A stretch of 64,000 bases of DNA from DATFTF01 sp963825175 (GCA_963825175.1 CAWGSA010000001.1:558001-622000), one strand, 5' to 3'; shown: positions 7,988 through 17,190, counted from the stretch's first letter. The notes: a model not told the origin generated them from the sequence alone. Numbers and translations are program-made.

Positions 7988-8000
7988 GCCCTTCGACCTC

Positions 8001-8741
8001 CTACCGGATCGCGACGGCCAGAGTGTCGTGGTGCAGCAGGATCAACGAGCGCAGATACGGGCCGATGTCGCTCGACGAGGTGAAACCGGCGGCCTTCGCC
8101 GCCGCCTCCTGATCGGCCGGCGGGATGTCCGCGCTCTCGGCGTAGTGCTTCAAGTCGCGATAACAGCCGACCGTGAAAAGGTCCCACGCCGCCCCCTGGT
8201 CCCGTACGAAGATGAGATTTTCCGGACGACCCAGGCGTTTGGAATAGGCGTTCTCCATCTCCCGCTCGCGCTCGAGATCGGTTCGCCGGCCGGGCAGGGC
8301 CTCGAACATCTCGACGTGAAAGAACCCGGCCTTGTCCGCGCGCGCGCGCACCTCGCGCAGAGGCGGCCCATACACGAAGACGTCTTCCTGCCACGCGATG
8401 TCCTGCGCCAGCCTGGCCGCCATCGGCGGCGAGAAGGGGGAAGCCTTATGGCGCCGCTCGATCCGATCCGGCCTTTCGTACTCGGCCCACGAGCCCATGG
8501 GAAAGAGCAGAAGAAGGTCCCACCTGTCTCCCTGGCTGTGGCGCATCCAGATCGGGGCCTCGTCGCCGTTTTGCGCCAGGGACGGCAGGCTCGTCTTGTA
8601 CCCGTCGATCAGGTCGAGAAGCTTTCCCGGCGCGGCCTGCACCAGCGCGGCGCGGTAGAGAAACGGCTCCTCACCCTTGGCCAGGGCTTGCGCGCAAAGG
8701 CCCGCGCAGAGGAGGACGACCGCTCTCGCCGCCGGCCGCAT
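8001..8741 (-). CDS. Secreted protein of unknown function
   Basis: A 246-residue protein with a signal peptide (VVLLCAGLCAQALA). The mature sequence has two similar-looking halves, YRAALVQAAPGKLLDLIDGY and FFHVEMFEALPGRRTDLERE, followed by descriptions of a W-D-L-x-x-x segment (RWDLLLLFPMGSW; AWDLFTVGCYRDL); this internal duplication suggests two dimeric alpha-beta-barrel (NIPSNAP-like) modules, an inference from pattern only. It is the middle gene of the 9323-7325 operon. No active-site motif is recognised. Confidence 0.65.
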   Translation of the reverse strand: MRPAARAVVLLCAGLCAQALAKGEEPFLYRAALVQAAPGKLLDLIDGYKTSLPSLAQNGDEAPIWMRHSQGDRWDLLLLFPMGSWAEYERPDRIERRHKASPFSPPMAARLAQDIAWQEDVFVYGPPLREVRARADKAGFFHVEMFEALPGRRTDLEREREMENAYSKRLGRPENLIFVRDQGAAWDLFTVGCYRDLKHYAESADIPPADQEAAAKAAGFTSSSDIGPYLRSLILLHHDTLAVAIR

Positions 8742-8744
8742 GGT

Positions 8745-9323
8745 CTATCGGACGAACCAGACTCGCTGGATCCTGCCGGCGCGAACTTCCGAGATCGTCG
8801 TGAGCGACGAGATCCCGCGCCCGGCCAGGCCGGCCATATCGCACTGCTCGATCACGAAGTCCCCTTGCACGATCCGGCGGACCAGCGTTGCCGTCGCGGT
8901 CGGAGACTCGGAGAACTCTCGGGCGTAGCGGGCGCGGATCTCTCCGACTCCCGATTGCCGCGGGCCGTCTGGAAACTCCGACAGGACGGCGTCCGGAGCG
9001 AAGAAGCGGAGGAATCCTTCCAGTTCGTGACGGTTGTAGGCCGCCCGCTGCGCGTCGAGAACCCCTTCGGCCTTCGTCGGCTCGGCGGGCGAGGCCGCGG
9101 TCGGCGCCGGCGCGCGATCCGGCGAGGGAGAGGGAGCCGGGCTCCCTGCCGGCGGCGGCGGAGCGGGCGTCGGAGCCGGCGCCGCGGCCGGTTGCGGACC
9201 GGCGGCGGTGGGCGTGGGGGTGGGATGGGAGAGATCGATCACGATCGGCTGGACCGAGCCGCCCGCGCAGGCACAGAGGCCGACGACCCACAGACAGGCT
9301 CCGGTCCACCCCCAACGTCTCAT
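8745..9323 (-). CDS. Lipoprotein with SnoaL/NTF2-like domain
   Basis: A 192-residue lipoprotein (signal ending VVGLCAC) with a Pro/Ala/Thr-rich linker at about 33-80 and a C-terminal SnoaL-like domain: Q-R-A-A-Y-N-R-H-E-L-E-G-F-L, FFAPDAVLSEFP, Y-A-R-E-F-S-E-S. The fold is a cone-shaped barrel used in isomerases and in small-molecule binding; here no catalytic residues can be assigned. First gene of the operon running to 7325. Confidence 0.7.
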   Translation of the reverse strand: MRRWGWTGACLWVVGLCACAGGSVQPIVIDLSHPTPTPTAAGPQPAAAPAPTPAPPPPAGSPAPSPSPDRAPAPTAASPAEPTKAEGVLDAQRAAYNRHELEGFLRFFAPDAVLSEFPDGPRQSGVGEIRARYAREFSESPTATATLVRRIVQGDFVIEQCDMAGLAGRGISSLTTISEVRAGRIQRVWFVR

Positions 9324-9374
9324 GCGATCCTCCCCTTCTCTGTCATCCCGAATGGCGGCCCGGGGCCCGAGACC

Positions 9375-9884
9375 TCATGTCGCCACGCTCCGTTGGCGGA
9401 CTTCCTCTTCCGTCAGGCCGTAGAGAGGCGGCGTCGAGATTCCGAGCATTCCCAGATAGACGTACATCTGTCCACGGTGATGGATCTCGTGCTCCACCAT
9501 CGCGCGCAGCCACTTCCACGTCGCGATGGGCGCCCCTCCGGGCGGCACGCACTTTCGCTCGAGGTCCTCGGGGGCGAGCGAGCGAAAAATCGCGACGGAC
9601 TCTTCATGCAAGCGTTGGAAATAAGCGCGCACGGCCTCGGGACCGTCCGCGAGCTCTCGGCCGTGCCCCGGATACCGGCTGGGTCTTCCCTGCACATTCT
9701 CCGCATACATGGAACGCTCGATCCCGGCCAGGTGACGGACCAGATCCCCCAGCGTGTATTTCCCGGGCCGGTAGGTCCACTCGAGCCGATCGGCTGGGAT
9801 GAGCGCCGCCACCCGCGCGGTGCGCTCGCGGACGCGCTCCCAGTACGAGAGAAAGGAATCGACGTCGCGAATCTCCACCGTCAC
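9375..9884 (-). CDS. DinB-family protein
   Basis: A 169-residue four-helix-bundle protein of the DinB/YfiT type, GTG start. The three conserved metal-binding His are visible in L-V-R-H-L-A-G, and in V-E-H-E-I-H-H-R-G-Q-M. The P-G-K-Y-T-L-G-D block precedes the first. Relatives include metal-dependent thiol S-transferases and damage-inducible proteins of unknown role. It is divergent from the F420-type oxidoreductase gene. Confidence 0.85.
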   Translation of the reverse strand: MTVEIRDVDSFLSYWERVRERTARVAALIPADRLEWTYRPGKYTLGDLVRHLAGIERSMYAENVQGRPSRYPGHGRELADGPEAVRAYFQRLHEESVAIFRSLAPEDLERKCVPPGGAPIATWKWLRAMVEHEIHHRGQMYVYLGMLGISTPPLYGLTEEEVRQRSVAT

Positions 9885-9976
9885 CTCGGCGAAAGTTTCG
9901 GAGGAAGTCTCTCACACGCCGTTGCCGCGCCGCCGGACCTCGTTCGAGCTAGACTCCCGGCATGGAGAAGATCGGT

Positions 9977-10630
9977 ATGGACAAGATGAAGATCGGGATT
10001 CTCGGGTCGGGAGACGTCGGCAAGGCCCTGGGCGCCGGTTTCGTCGCGCTCGGCCATGAAGTGAAGGTGGGGGCGCGCGACGCGGCCAACGAGAAAGTCG
10101 CCGCGTGGGTGTCCAAGGCGGGGCCGAAGGCCTCCGGCGGAACGTTCGCCGACGCGGCGCGGTTCGGAGACGTAGCGGTCGTCGCGACTCTCTGGAGCGG
10201 CACCGAGAACGCGCTGCGCCTGGCCGGACCCGAAAACCTGGCCGGCAAGGTCGTCATCGACGCGACCAACCCACTGATCTTCAAGGAAGGCGCCCCGCCG
10301 TCGCTGGCGTTGGGCCACACCGATTCCGGCGGCGAGCAGGTGCAGCGCTGGCTTCCGAAGGCGCGCGTGGTCAAGGCCTTCAACATCGTGGGCAACGCGT
10401 TCATGTTCCGGCCGGAGTTGCCGGGAGGGCCTCCGGACATGTTCTTCTGCGGCAATGACGCCGGCGCCAAGAAGACGGTCGCCGAGATCCTCGACGCCTT
10501 CGGCTGGCCGTCCATCGACATCGGCGGCATCGAAGGCGCGCGTCTGCTCGAGCCGATGTGCATCCTGTGGGTGCTCTACGGCATCCGCAGCGGCACCTGG
10601 AGCCACGCCTTCAAGCTGCTGAAGAAGTAA
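9977..10630 (+). CDS. NADPH-dependent F420 reductase-like oxidoreductase
   Basis: A 217-residue Rossmann protein. KIGILGSGDVGKALGAGF is the nucleotide-binding glycine loop, A-R-D (residue about 32) is the phosphate-recognising site, and V-V-I-D-A-T-N-P-L, V-V-K-A-F-N-I-V-G are hallmark blocks of the F420H2:NADP oxidoreductase / NPD group. The ATG at 9977 was chosen because GGAGAAG lies nine bases upstream; an ATG at 9962 is also in frame. Similar proteins occur in organisms lacking F420, so the hydride partner is uncertain. No F420 biosynthesis genes are seen here. Confidence 0.85.
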   Translation: MDKMKIGILGSGDVGKALGAGFVALGHEVKVGARDAANEKVAAWVSKAGPKASGGTFADAARFGDVAVVATLWSGTENALRLAGPENLAGKVVIDATNPLIFKEGAPPSLALGHTDSGGEQVQRWLPKARVVKAFNIVGNAFMFRPELPGGPPDMFFCGNDAGAKKTVAEILDAFGWPSIDIGGIEGARLLEPMCILWVLYGIRSGTWSHAFKLLKK

Positions 10631-10653
10631 CTCGTACTTGGGATGATTTGGGG

Positions 10654-10674
10654 TCTAAGGTCCAAGGTCTAAGA
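10654..10674. repeat. Heptad repeat array, copy 2
   Basis: TCTAAGG, TCCAAGG, TCTAAGA in the 208-bp gap between 10630 and 10839, matching the pattern at 943-970. The rest of this gap shows no gene, promoter or terminator that I can support. Confidence 0.45.
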
Positions 10675-10838
10675 TTCCGGGCCCCGGTTCGCGGCGCGCG
10701 AAGTCTCCCAGAGGGGAGGAGGCGCGCGCCGCGGGAGCGAGAGCGCAGCTCGGGATCAAGCGGACCGTCGAGGCCGCATCCGGCCGAGCGGAGCGCCGGT
10801 GCGCCGAAGGTGCAGATCCCGAGCAAGCGGAAGCGACG

Positions 10839-11207
10839 TTACGGACAATACGGGTCGTACGGGTCACAGTCGTAGTAGATCCGGCGAACCACCCAATGCG
10901 GGAAAGGATCGTAGACGAAGACCCGAACGACGCGGAAGGGATGGAACCCCGCGCCGAAGAAGCGGTGATGGAAGCGGGGGCCCGCGACGAAGCCTCGGTG
11001 TCCGAATCGTGTCGGTCCGACGAACGCCCGGCCGTGTCCACGAACCGGGCCTCCTCGAAAGTGCCCGCCGAAACGGCCGGAGTTGGAGACTCTCGGGCCG
11101 CGATGCGCGCCGCGTCCCCATGTCTGGGCCGACGCTCCGGCCGGCAACAGGGAGAGCCCCAGGGCCAGAGCCGCGACGCCGATCAGTGATCTCGATTTCC
11201 TGGTCAT
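10839..11207 (-). CDS. Secreted Gly/Arg/His-rich small protein
   Basis: A 122-residue protein. The ATG at 11207 is preceded by GGGGAGGTTGAT, a strong site, and begins a signal peptide (LIGVAALALGLSLLPAGASA). The mature part is rich in Gly, Arg, His and Phe and ends with an acidic, Cys-containing tail (YYDCDPYDPYCP), two Cys that could pair. Similar low-complexity secreted proteins are common in Acidobacteria and Planctomycetes; no function is known. Confidence 0.7.
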   Translation of the reverse strand: MTRKSRSLIGVAALALGLSLLPAGASAQTWGRGAHRGPRVSNSGRFGGHFRGGPVRGHGRAFVGPTRFGHRGFVAGPRFHHRFFGAGFHPFRVVRVFVYDPFPHWVVRRIYYDCDPYDPYCP

Positions 11208-11374
11208 ATCAACCTCCCCGCTCGTTGGAGTCGCAACAGCCATGCCGTCGAGCCCGCGCCCGCCTGATCTCCAACCGCCGCCGCTGGAGAGACTTGGCGA
11301 TGACTCCATTCGAGGACGCCGAAGCCGATTGTCATCGCCGCGTTACAGCATGACTCCGACGGGAGGCAGGGAGG

Positions 11375-12574
11375 CTAATCCGGGAGCGAAGCTCCGATCT
11401 CGACAGGCACGGCATAGTCGATCCCCTCGACCTCGAACCCGAAGAGGCGCCGGAAATCGCGCTGGAACCCGGCGAAGTCCGCCAGGACCGGAAGGGTCTC
11501 CGTGGTGACCGCGCGCCAGCGCTCCGACACCACTCTCTGCACATCCTCGCTCATCTCCCGGTCGTCGATGCGGATCCGTCCCTCGGCGTCCAGCACCGGC
11601 GTCGCGCCCGGGCCGACGTGCTCGGCGAAGAGCCTCAGGATCTGATCGATGGGATATTCGAGCAGCTTCTTCTCGTCGAGAATCTTGCCGGCCAGAGCCA
11701 GGTACAGAGGGACGCCCGGAATCGCCGACGAAGCCTGCGTCACCATCGCGGCGTTGACGGAGACCCAGGCGTGGCCGCCGAGCGATTGTGCCAGCTCGCG
11801 GTCGAGGTCGCGGACCGTCTTTTCCAGGTCCGCCTTGGCCCGGCCGATCGTGCCGGTCCGATAGATCGGCCACGTCAGCCTGGGCCCGATGTAGGAGTAG
11901 GCCAGCACCTTCGCTCCGGGAGCCAGCAGGCCCTCCGCCTTCAGCGCACCAATCCAGCGCCGCAGATCGTCTCCGCCCATGACCGCGACGGTGTCGGAAA
12001 TCTCTTCCTCCGTCGCCCGCTCCAGGGTCACGTCAACGACGCGTCCGCGATCCAGGTCGATGGTCTTGGTGGTGTAAGGCTGGCCGACCGGCTTCAAGGC
12101 CGAGCGGATCGTCCGCCCGTCGTCGGGATGAACCCGCACCGGGGACGCCAGGCTGTAGACCACGAGATCGACCGGGCCGAAGTCCTTCTTCAGGCGCTCG
12201 ATCACGCCGGCCTTGACCTCGTGGGAGAAGGCATCGCCGTTGAACGCGGCGACCCGGCGCTCCTTCTCGGCCGCCAGCCGCGCCACGGCCACGGCGTTGT
12301 AGAACCCGGCCGATGCCGTCTTCTTCTCCGTCGGAGGACGCTCGAAGAAAACGCCGGCGGTGTCCATCCCGTAGGCGAACGTGGCGGTGATCCACGACGC
12401 CAGGCCGTAACCGGTGGACGCCCCGATCACAAGAGCGCGGCCTCCGCACTCCGACGCCCGGCTTCGCCGCTCGGCACGCCGCACCTGCTCGGCCACCGAT
12501 GCGGCGCAGCCGGCCGGATGAGCGTTGGTGCACAGGAAGCCTCGGATGCGCGGCGCGACGACTTCGAGGGGCAT
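11375..12574 (-). CDS. fabV: Trans-2-enoyl-ACP/CoA reductase FabV
   Basis: Catalyses the last, NADH-dependent reduction of fatty-acid elongation. The 399-residue length is normal for FabV. Visible marks: V-I-G-A-S-T-G-Y-G-L (nucleotide loop, about residue 49), the Y-x8-K catalytic pair in IYRTGTIGRAK, V-N-A-A-M-V-T-Q-A-S-S-A-I-P, and the C-terminal D-I-D-Y-type block (GIDYAVPVE). AAGGAAGG precedes the ATG. FabV is intrinsically insensitive to triclosan. It stands apart from other fatty-acid genes. Confidence 0.95.
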   Translation of the reverse strand: MPLEVVAPRIRGFLCTNAHPAGCAASVAEQVRRAERRSRASECGGRALVIGASTGYGLASWITATFAYGMDTAGVFFERPPTEKKTASAGFYNAVAVARLAAEKERRVAAFNGDAFSHEVKAGVIERLKKDFGPVDLVVYSLASPVRVHPDDGRTIRSALKPVGQPYTTKTIDLDRGRVVDVTLERATEEEISDTVAVMGGDDLRRWIGALKAEGLLAPGAKVLAYSYIGPRLTWPIYRTGTIGRAKADLEKTVRDLDRELAQSLGGHAWVSVNAAMVTQASSAIPGVPLYLALAGKILDEKKLLEYPIDQILRLFAEHVGPGATPVLDAEGRIRIDDREMSEDVQRVVSERWRAVTTETLPVLADFAGFQRDFRRLFGFEVEGIDYAVPVEIGASLPD

Positions 12575-12595
12575 TCTGGACCTTCCTTCGGTTTC

Positions 12596-13123
12596 CTACC
12601 GGCTCCGGTCGAACCCGATGGAACGGTTCGAGCCGCTGCGCGCTTCGTACAGGCCGCGCAGCTTCTGGGCGAACGCCAGCTCCGATTTGACCGCCTGGAT
12701 GGCCAGGCGCGCCTCGCGGATCAGCAGAAGGCACCCGTAGAAGAGGACCATCGTGCCGGCCACACCGAGGCCGAACGGAATCCACCCGGCGAACGAGGCG
12801 AAGAAGGAGAGGCCGATCGCGATCGTGGTGGCCACAAACGTCGAGAGCGCCACGTACAGGGAGGCCAGCGAGCCCTGGATGAGCAGCACCCGGCGGGACT
12901 GGACCTCCAGCTGCCGGTCCACCTCCTCCCGGCGCTCGGCCGCAAAATCCGGGACCCTCCCCGCGGCCAGATCCTCGACCGCCGCCGCGAGCTTGCGGGC
13001 CCGATCGACGACGCGCGCCAGACGCGCGGACGTGGAAAAGATGAGGGCCCCGCAGGCGGAGATCAGGACTGCCGGGGTGATCATGGCGCTCAACAGCCCG
13101 AGCGCTGGCAGGTCCGGTCGCAT
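12596..13123 (-). CDS. DUF2721 membrane protein
   Basis: A 175-residue protein with the DUF2721 layout: an N-terminal helix with M-I-T-P-A-V-L-I-S-A-C-G-A-L-I, then R-L-A-R-V-V-D-R-A-R-K-L (conserved cytoplasmic stretch), a coiled-coil-like segment (REEVDRQLEVQSRRVLLIQ) and two more helices. The start at 13123 gives the family's usual N-terminus; a longer frame to 13192 overlaps the divergent GNAT gene. Function of the family is unknown. Confidence 0.75.
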   Translation of the reverse strand: MRPDLPALGLLSAMITPAVLISACGALIFSTSARLARVVDRARKLAAAVEDLAAGRVPDFAAERREEVDRQLEVQSRRVLLIQGSLASLYVALSTFVATTIAIGLSFFASFAGWIPFGLGVAGTMVLFYGCLLLIREARLAIQAVKSELAFAQKLRGLYEARSGSNRSIGFDRSR

Positions 13124-13166
13124 CGTGGCGCAAGATATCCCGAATGAGAGCGATAATTGTGCCCCC

Positions 13167-13598
13167 GTGCGCATCCGGGACATGGTGTCCAACGATCTCC
13201 AGGCCGTCTCCGAGCTGGCGGTCCAGCTGGGCTACCCTGTTTCGCTGTCCGAGCTCGAACCGCGCTTCGACCACGTGCGGCGGTCGGGCGACGAAGCGCT
13301 CCTCGTGGCGGAGCTCGAGGACGGCGCGGTCGCCGGCTGGATCCACATCGGCGCGGATTTTTCTCTCACCCATCACAGCGTCGCCGAGATCAAAGGGCTC
13401 GTCGTGAGCCAGGACCGGCGGGGCCAGGGATTGGGCGGCGAGCTGGTGGCGGCGGCGGAAGCGTGGTGCCTGCGCCGCGGTTTCCGCACTGTTCGGGTCC
13501 GTTCCCGCGTCGAGCGCGAGGCGGCTCACGGCTTCTACCGGCAGCGCGGCTACCACCCGCAGAAGACGCAGCACGTCTTCATCCGCAAGCTGTTCTGA
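13167..13598 (+). CDS. GNAT-family N-acetyltransferase
   Basis: A 143-residue GCN5-related acetyltransferase, GTG start giving V-R-I-R-D-M, the usual beta-1 opening. The acetyl-CoA pyrophosphate loop is D-R-R-G-Q-G-L-G (motif A), followed by A-E-A-W-C-L-R-R-G and G-F-Y-R-Q-R-G-Y (motif B). Substrate unknown. Divergent from the DUF2721 gene across about 43 bases. Confidence 0.8.
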   Translation: MRIRDMVSNDLQAVSELAVQLGYPVSLSELEPRFDHVRRSGDEALLVAELEDGAVAGWIHIGADFSLTHHSVAEIKGLVVSQDRRGQGLGGELVAAAEAWCLRRGFRTVRVRSRVEREAAHGFYRQRGYHPQKTQHVFIRKLF

Positions 13599-13623
13599 TC
13601 CGGCTTGGTCGCTGTCTCGCCTA

Positions 13624-15987
13624 ATGCGCCTCCTTATCGCTTACCTCGTCGCCGCGGGTCTAGGTCTCCTGATGACCCACCGTCTCCTGCTGAGGCTGCG
13701 TGTGCCTGTGGCACTCTTTCTGGCCTTGTTGCCGGTCTTGTTCCTTGGCGAGGCGTTCGCCCGCAATGGCGTCTACGCCCCGCTCGATATCGCCTACCGA
13801 TGGGAACCGCTGGCCAGTTACAGGGATCGTTACGGAATGAGCCGTCAGCGCACGCCGCTGCTTGGCGATGTCGTCGATCAGCACATACCGTGGCGGAAGG
13901 CGGTGCGCGAGGCCGCCAAGAACGGACGTCTTCCACTGTGGAATCGTTTCCAGCTCGCCGGCGAGCCTCTGCTAGCGATGCAGATGCCGCAGGTCCTGTA
14001 TCCCGGTACGTGGCTGGGGTTCGCGCTGCCGCTGGCCGAGGCCTGGACCTTCGACATGGCTCTACGGATCTTTCTAGCGCTCGTGGGAGCCTACGTTCTC
14101 CTACGCGACATGGATTGTGGCGATATCGCGGCCTGTTTCGGCGCCACGGCGTGGGCTCTTTCTGATTTCCTCGTCTTCGCACTCGGATATCCGCACGGCC
14201 CGGCCGCTGCGGCCCTGCCCCTTCTTGTCGCAGGGCTACGTCGAATCGTCCTTTCGAATGGCGACCACGGCCGCGGTTTGACGACGGGCGCCACGGCCCT
14301 GATCATCTCTTCCGGGCACCCCGAGACGGCCCTGCATGCGGTTTCTGCCGCTGGATTATTTTTCTTAGTTGTCGTGGCGCAGCGACCGCCCGGTCTCCGG
14401 GCACGGCCCATTTTTCAAGCGTTGCTCTCCGGTGTGGTAGGCGTCGGTTTGATGGCAGTCGTCCTCGCACCCTTCCTGGAGGTCTTGCCGCATACGACCG
14501 AATACAGTCTGAGGTCCGGATACTTCGCGCACACGCGGCAGTCAGTACCCCTTAGCCGGAGTCTTGTCAATCTCGAAAACCAGATCGTGCCATATAGCCA
14601 GGGTGTATCCGGCAAGAGTTTTCTCGACGAGCACATGGAAGAGTCTTCCTACGCCGGATCACTTGTCCTGCTCTTTGCTGCTGTCGGGCTCGCCGGTTCG
14701 GACAAGCGTCGGCTGCCTGTCACCCTCGTTGGCTTGCTGGCCATTCTGGTTGCAGTTGGTTTTCCGGGTGTGGCCGATGCGGCTGGATCGCTTCCGTTAT
14801 TCGACATCGCAATCAATCAACGGCTCGTGTTTGTTGGAGCCTTCTCTTTGGCAATCCTCGCCGGCCTCGGCATGGAAGAGATTCTCAATGGCCGCAAGTT
14901 GCGAATTGCGGTTCTTGGTGCCATCGGAATCAGCGCTGTCGTCCTGCTCGTGTGGATCGATCGGCGGTCCACGATGCTGGGCCTGAAGATGAGTGGACGG
15001 TACATGGTTGCTCGGTTGGCGCTCGAACTGGTACCACTGGTCGGAGCTCTCGCTGTCTTGCTCTCGCGGCATTCCTGGCGGTTACCGGCATGGTGTGCGT
15101 GGACGCTACCGCTCTTACTCGCAGGACTGCGGTACCCTGAAATCGGCCGCCTTTATCCGGTTGCGCCAGCGAAAGCCTTCTATCCTCCTCTGGAAGTCTT
15201 GGCGCCGATTCCGAGGAACGAGCCTTACCGGTTTACTTCGCTTTTCCTCACGTTTGTCCCGAACATCGCTGCCCTGTACGAACTGGAGGATGTCCGCGCG
15301 TATGAGGCGATGACTTTGCGACGGCTCGTCGAGACCTATCCCCTGTGGTGCGTTCCGCAAGCCGTCTCGTTCAACCGTATCGACGATCCCACGAGACCGT
15401 TCCTCTCCTTTCTCAACGTGCGTTACCTGCTTGTCCCGATCGACTACGCGACGCCGCCGGGTTGGTGCTTTGTCAAGGAAGGTCCGGGAGCGCGCCTCCT
15501 CGAAAACGAGCATGTGTTGCCGCGTGCTTTCGTTCCCCGACGGATCTATTGCGACGGGAGCGGCGCGGGAGACTTGACCATTCTTCAGTCCATCGCAGAC
15601 TTCCATGACCAGGGCGTTGCAAGTCTCAAGGGCCCGCCACAGGGTTGGCGGGACAACGGTGCTGCGAGTGCGGTTGTCCGAAGCTACGAGCCAAGTGCAA
15701 TGACCGTGGCAGTGGATGCTCAAGCGCCGGCGGTGCTTGCCACGTCCATTCCGGCTTGGCCCGGCTGGCAGATACAGATCGACGACCGAGCCGGCGAGTC
15801 GATCTTCTACAACCATGCCTTTCTGGGAATCCAAGTTCCGCCGGGCCACCACGTCGTGGCCCTCCGCTACCGCCCGGTCGGTGTCATCGTGGGGAGCCTC
15901 GTCACCGCCCTTGCGCTGGCGTGGATTGTGGTCGCCGCCGCCAGCCGGCGCATACGCAACTCAAAACGCGTCGGGGCAACGTTGTGA
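13624..15987 (+). CDS. YfhO-like large polytopic membrane protein (putative GT-C glycosyltransferase)
   Basis: A 787-residue protein with roughly twelve hydrophobic helices in the first 500 residues and a C-terminal soluble domain (from about 510). N-terminal G-D-V-V-D-Q-H-I-P-W-R, W-N-R-F-Q-L-A-G-E-P-L and the C-terminal beta-rich part ending in one helix resemble YfhO-type proteins, which are placed in the GT-C glycosyltransferase fold. YfhO in Bacillus helps glycosylate lipoteichoic acid; the substrate here is unknown. Codon use is visibly less GC-rich than neighbours (more ATT, TTT, GTT), a sign of possible transfer. Confidence 0.7.
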   Translation: MRLLIAYLVAAGLGLLMTHRLLLRLRVPVALFLALLPVLFLGEAFARNGVYAPLDIAYRWEPLASYRDRYGMSRQRTPLLGDVVDQHIPWRKAVREAAKNGRLPLWNRFQLAGEPLLAMQMPQVLYPGTWLGFALPLAEAWTFDMALRIFLALVGAYVLLRDMDCGDIAACFGATAWALSDFLVFALGYPHGPAAAALPLLVAGLRRIVLSNGDHGRGLTTGATALIISSGHPETALHAVSAAGLFFLVVVAQRPPGLRARPIFQALLSGVVGVGLMAVVLAPFLEVLPHTTEYSLRSGYFAHTRQSVPLSRSLVNLENQIVPYSQGVSGKSFLDEHMEESSYAGSLVLLFAAVGLAGSDKRRLPVTLVGLLAILVAVGFPGVADAAGSLPLFDIAINQRLVFVGAFSLAILAGLGMEEILNGRKLRIAVLGAIGISAVVLLVWIDRRSTMLGLKMSGRYMVARLALELVPLVGALAVLLSRHSWRLPAWCAWTLPLLLAGLRYPEIGRLYPVAPAKAFYPPLEVLAPIPRNEPYRFTSLFLTFVPNIAALYELEDVRAYEAMTLRRLVETYPLWCVPQAVSFNRIDDPTRPFLSFLNVRYLLVPIDYATPPGWCFVKEGPGARLLENEHVLPRAFVPRRIYCDGSGAGDLTILQSIADFHDQGVASLKGPPQGWRDNGAASAVVRSYEPSAMTVAVDAQAPAVLATSIPAWPGWQIQIDDRAGESIFYNHAFLGIQVPPGHHVVALRYRPVGVIVGSLVTALALAWIVVAAASRRIRNSKRVGATL

Positions 15988-16047
15988 GGGGAACAAGTCA
16001 GGGAGTCCGTTCCTCCCGTCGGGCAGGCGGGGCCGGCGTCCCGGCGA

Positions 16048-16548
16048 TCAGTCCCGCTCGAACGCCAGCCCGTCGACGATCTCAACGCCGGCCATCCGGC
16101 GGAACACTTCCGGATCGACGCGGAGCTTGGAGGAGCGGCTGCCTCCGCCGACGATGACTTGCGCGAGCCCCACGATCCGGCTGTCGACGTACACGCGCAG
16201 ATTGGGCGGCAGGCCGAAGGGGGTGACGCCGCCGATCATCATCGCGGTGACCGAGATCGTCTCCTCCCCCGAGGCAAAGGAGAGCTTCTTGATCCCCATC
16301 AGATCCGCGACCTTATGGTTGACGTCAAGCTTCGTCGTGGCCAGGGTCAGGCAGGCGGCGTACCGCTTCGGGTCCTTACGCGAAGCGACCAGGATCGTGT
16401 TCGCCGAGATCGCCGGCGGCACGCCGTAGTGCGCGCAGAAGGCGGCCGTGTCCGCCAGCGCCGGATCGCACGGAAGGACCTCGTAGCGGGCCGCCAGGCG
16501 GCCGAGGGCCTCGTGCACGCAGCGCTCGATCGCTTCGACGTCGCTCAT
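16048..16548 (-). CDS. YbaK/EbsC-type aminoacyl-tRNA deacylase
   Basis: A 166-residue protein of the YbaK/ProX editing family. Visible blocks: A-A-F-C-A-H-Y-G-V-P near the N-terminus, K-L-D-V-N-H-K-V-A-D-L and K-K-L-S-F-A-S in the middle with the catalytic Lys region, and G-G-V-T-P-F-G-L-P plus V-Y-V-D-S-R-I. Members hydrolyse mischarged aminoacyl-tRNAs in trans, often Cys- or Ala-tRNA-Pro. The start at 16548 gives the family N-terminus; the frame extends to 16590. Confidence 0.8.
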   Translation of the reverse strand: MSDVEAIERCVHEALGRLAARYEVLPCDPALADTAAFCAHYGVPPAISANTILVASRKDPKRYAACLTLATTKLDVNHKVADLMGIKKLSFASGEETISVTAMMIGGVTPFGLPPNLRVYVDSRIVGLAQVIVGGGSRSSKLRVDPEVFRRMAGVEIVDGLAFERD

Positions 16549-16629
16549 GATCGGAGGGTCGCCGTCTCGCGGCGACGCGACCCGGGCCAAGGATACTGCG
16601 TCAGCCTTCGTCGCCGAGGGGAGCGGCGG

Positions 16630-17004
16630 TTACTTTTCGGAAGCCAGAGAGTGCTCGCCCCACTCTTCCCACGCTTCCGACTCCGCGGTCTCGTTGGCCG
16701 CGGTGACGAGCCGGACGAGCGCGTCGAGAACCGGCTGGATCTTCCCGGGATTGTCGTCGGACCGGCAGGCGAACCAGACGATCTTCTTTTCCGGATCCAG
16801 ATGGAATCGCCCGAACCCCGGCGTGTGGACCCGGGCCAGGGTGTAGCAGCGCGTCCAGCGCTCGTCGACCGGTCCCGACAGCTGGACGGCGAAGCCCGTT
16901 CCGTCGCGGCCGAGATCCCACGTCGCAACCGAGTCGCGGTCGACCGAGACGTCGTACGACGTGAACGGAAAGACGGCCTCGGTGGTCCCCGACTGGCGCG
17001 ACAT
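16630..17004 (-). CDS. Hypothetical protein
   Basis: A 124-residue cytosolic protein that I do not recognise. It is rich in aromatic and charged residues, with T-S-Y-D-V-S-V-D-R-D-S-V-A and FHLDPEKKIVWFACRSDD, and no signal or membrane segment. The ATG at 17004 gives a compact folded start (MSRQSGTTEAVFPFTSYDV); the frame runs to 17121. Lies between the deacylase and peptidase genes on the same strand. Confidence 0.55.
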   Translation of the reverse strand: MSRQSGTTEAVFPFTSYDVSVDRDSVATWDLGRDGTGFAVQLSGPVDERWTRCYTLARVHTPGFGRFHLDPEKKIVWFACRSDDNPGKIQPVLDALVRLVTAANETAESEAWEEWGEHSLASEK

Positions 17005-17190
17005 TTCGTTTCGACTGAAAGCTCGGCTCCTTTTTCGTGCAAGGAGAAAGCCAGCAGGGGCGGGTTGGCCAAATCCCTGAAGGACCGTCGATTGGGCGCG
17101 CGGCCGCGCAGCGACGCCCAACCGGTGTCACCGGACGCTCTTGCGGAGTGACGAAAGAGCGTCCCTTCCGCCTCGAGCCGGAGCCGGTCC

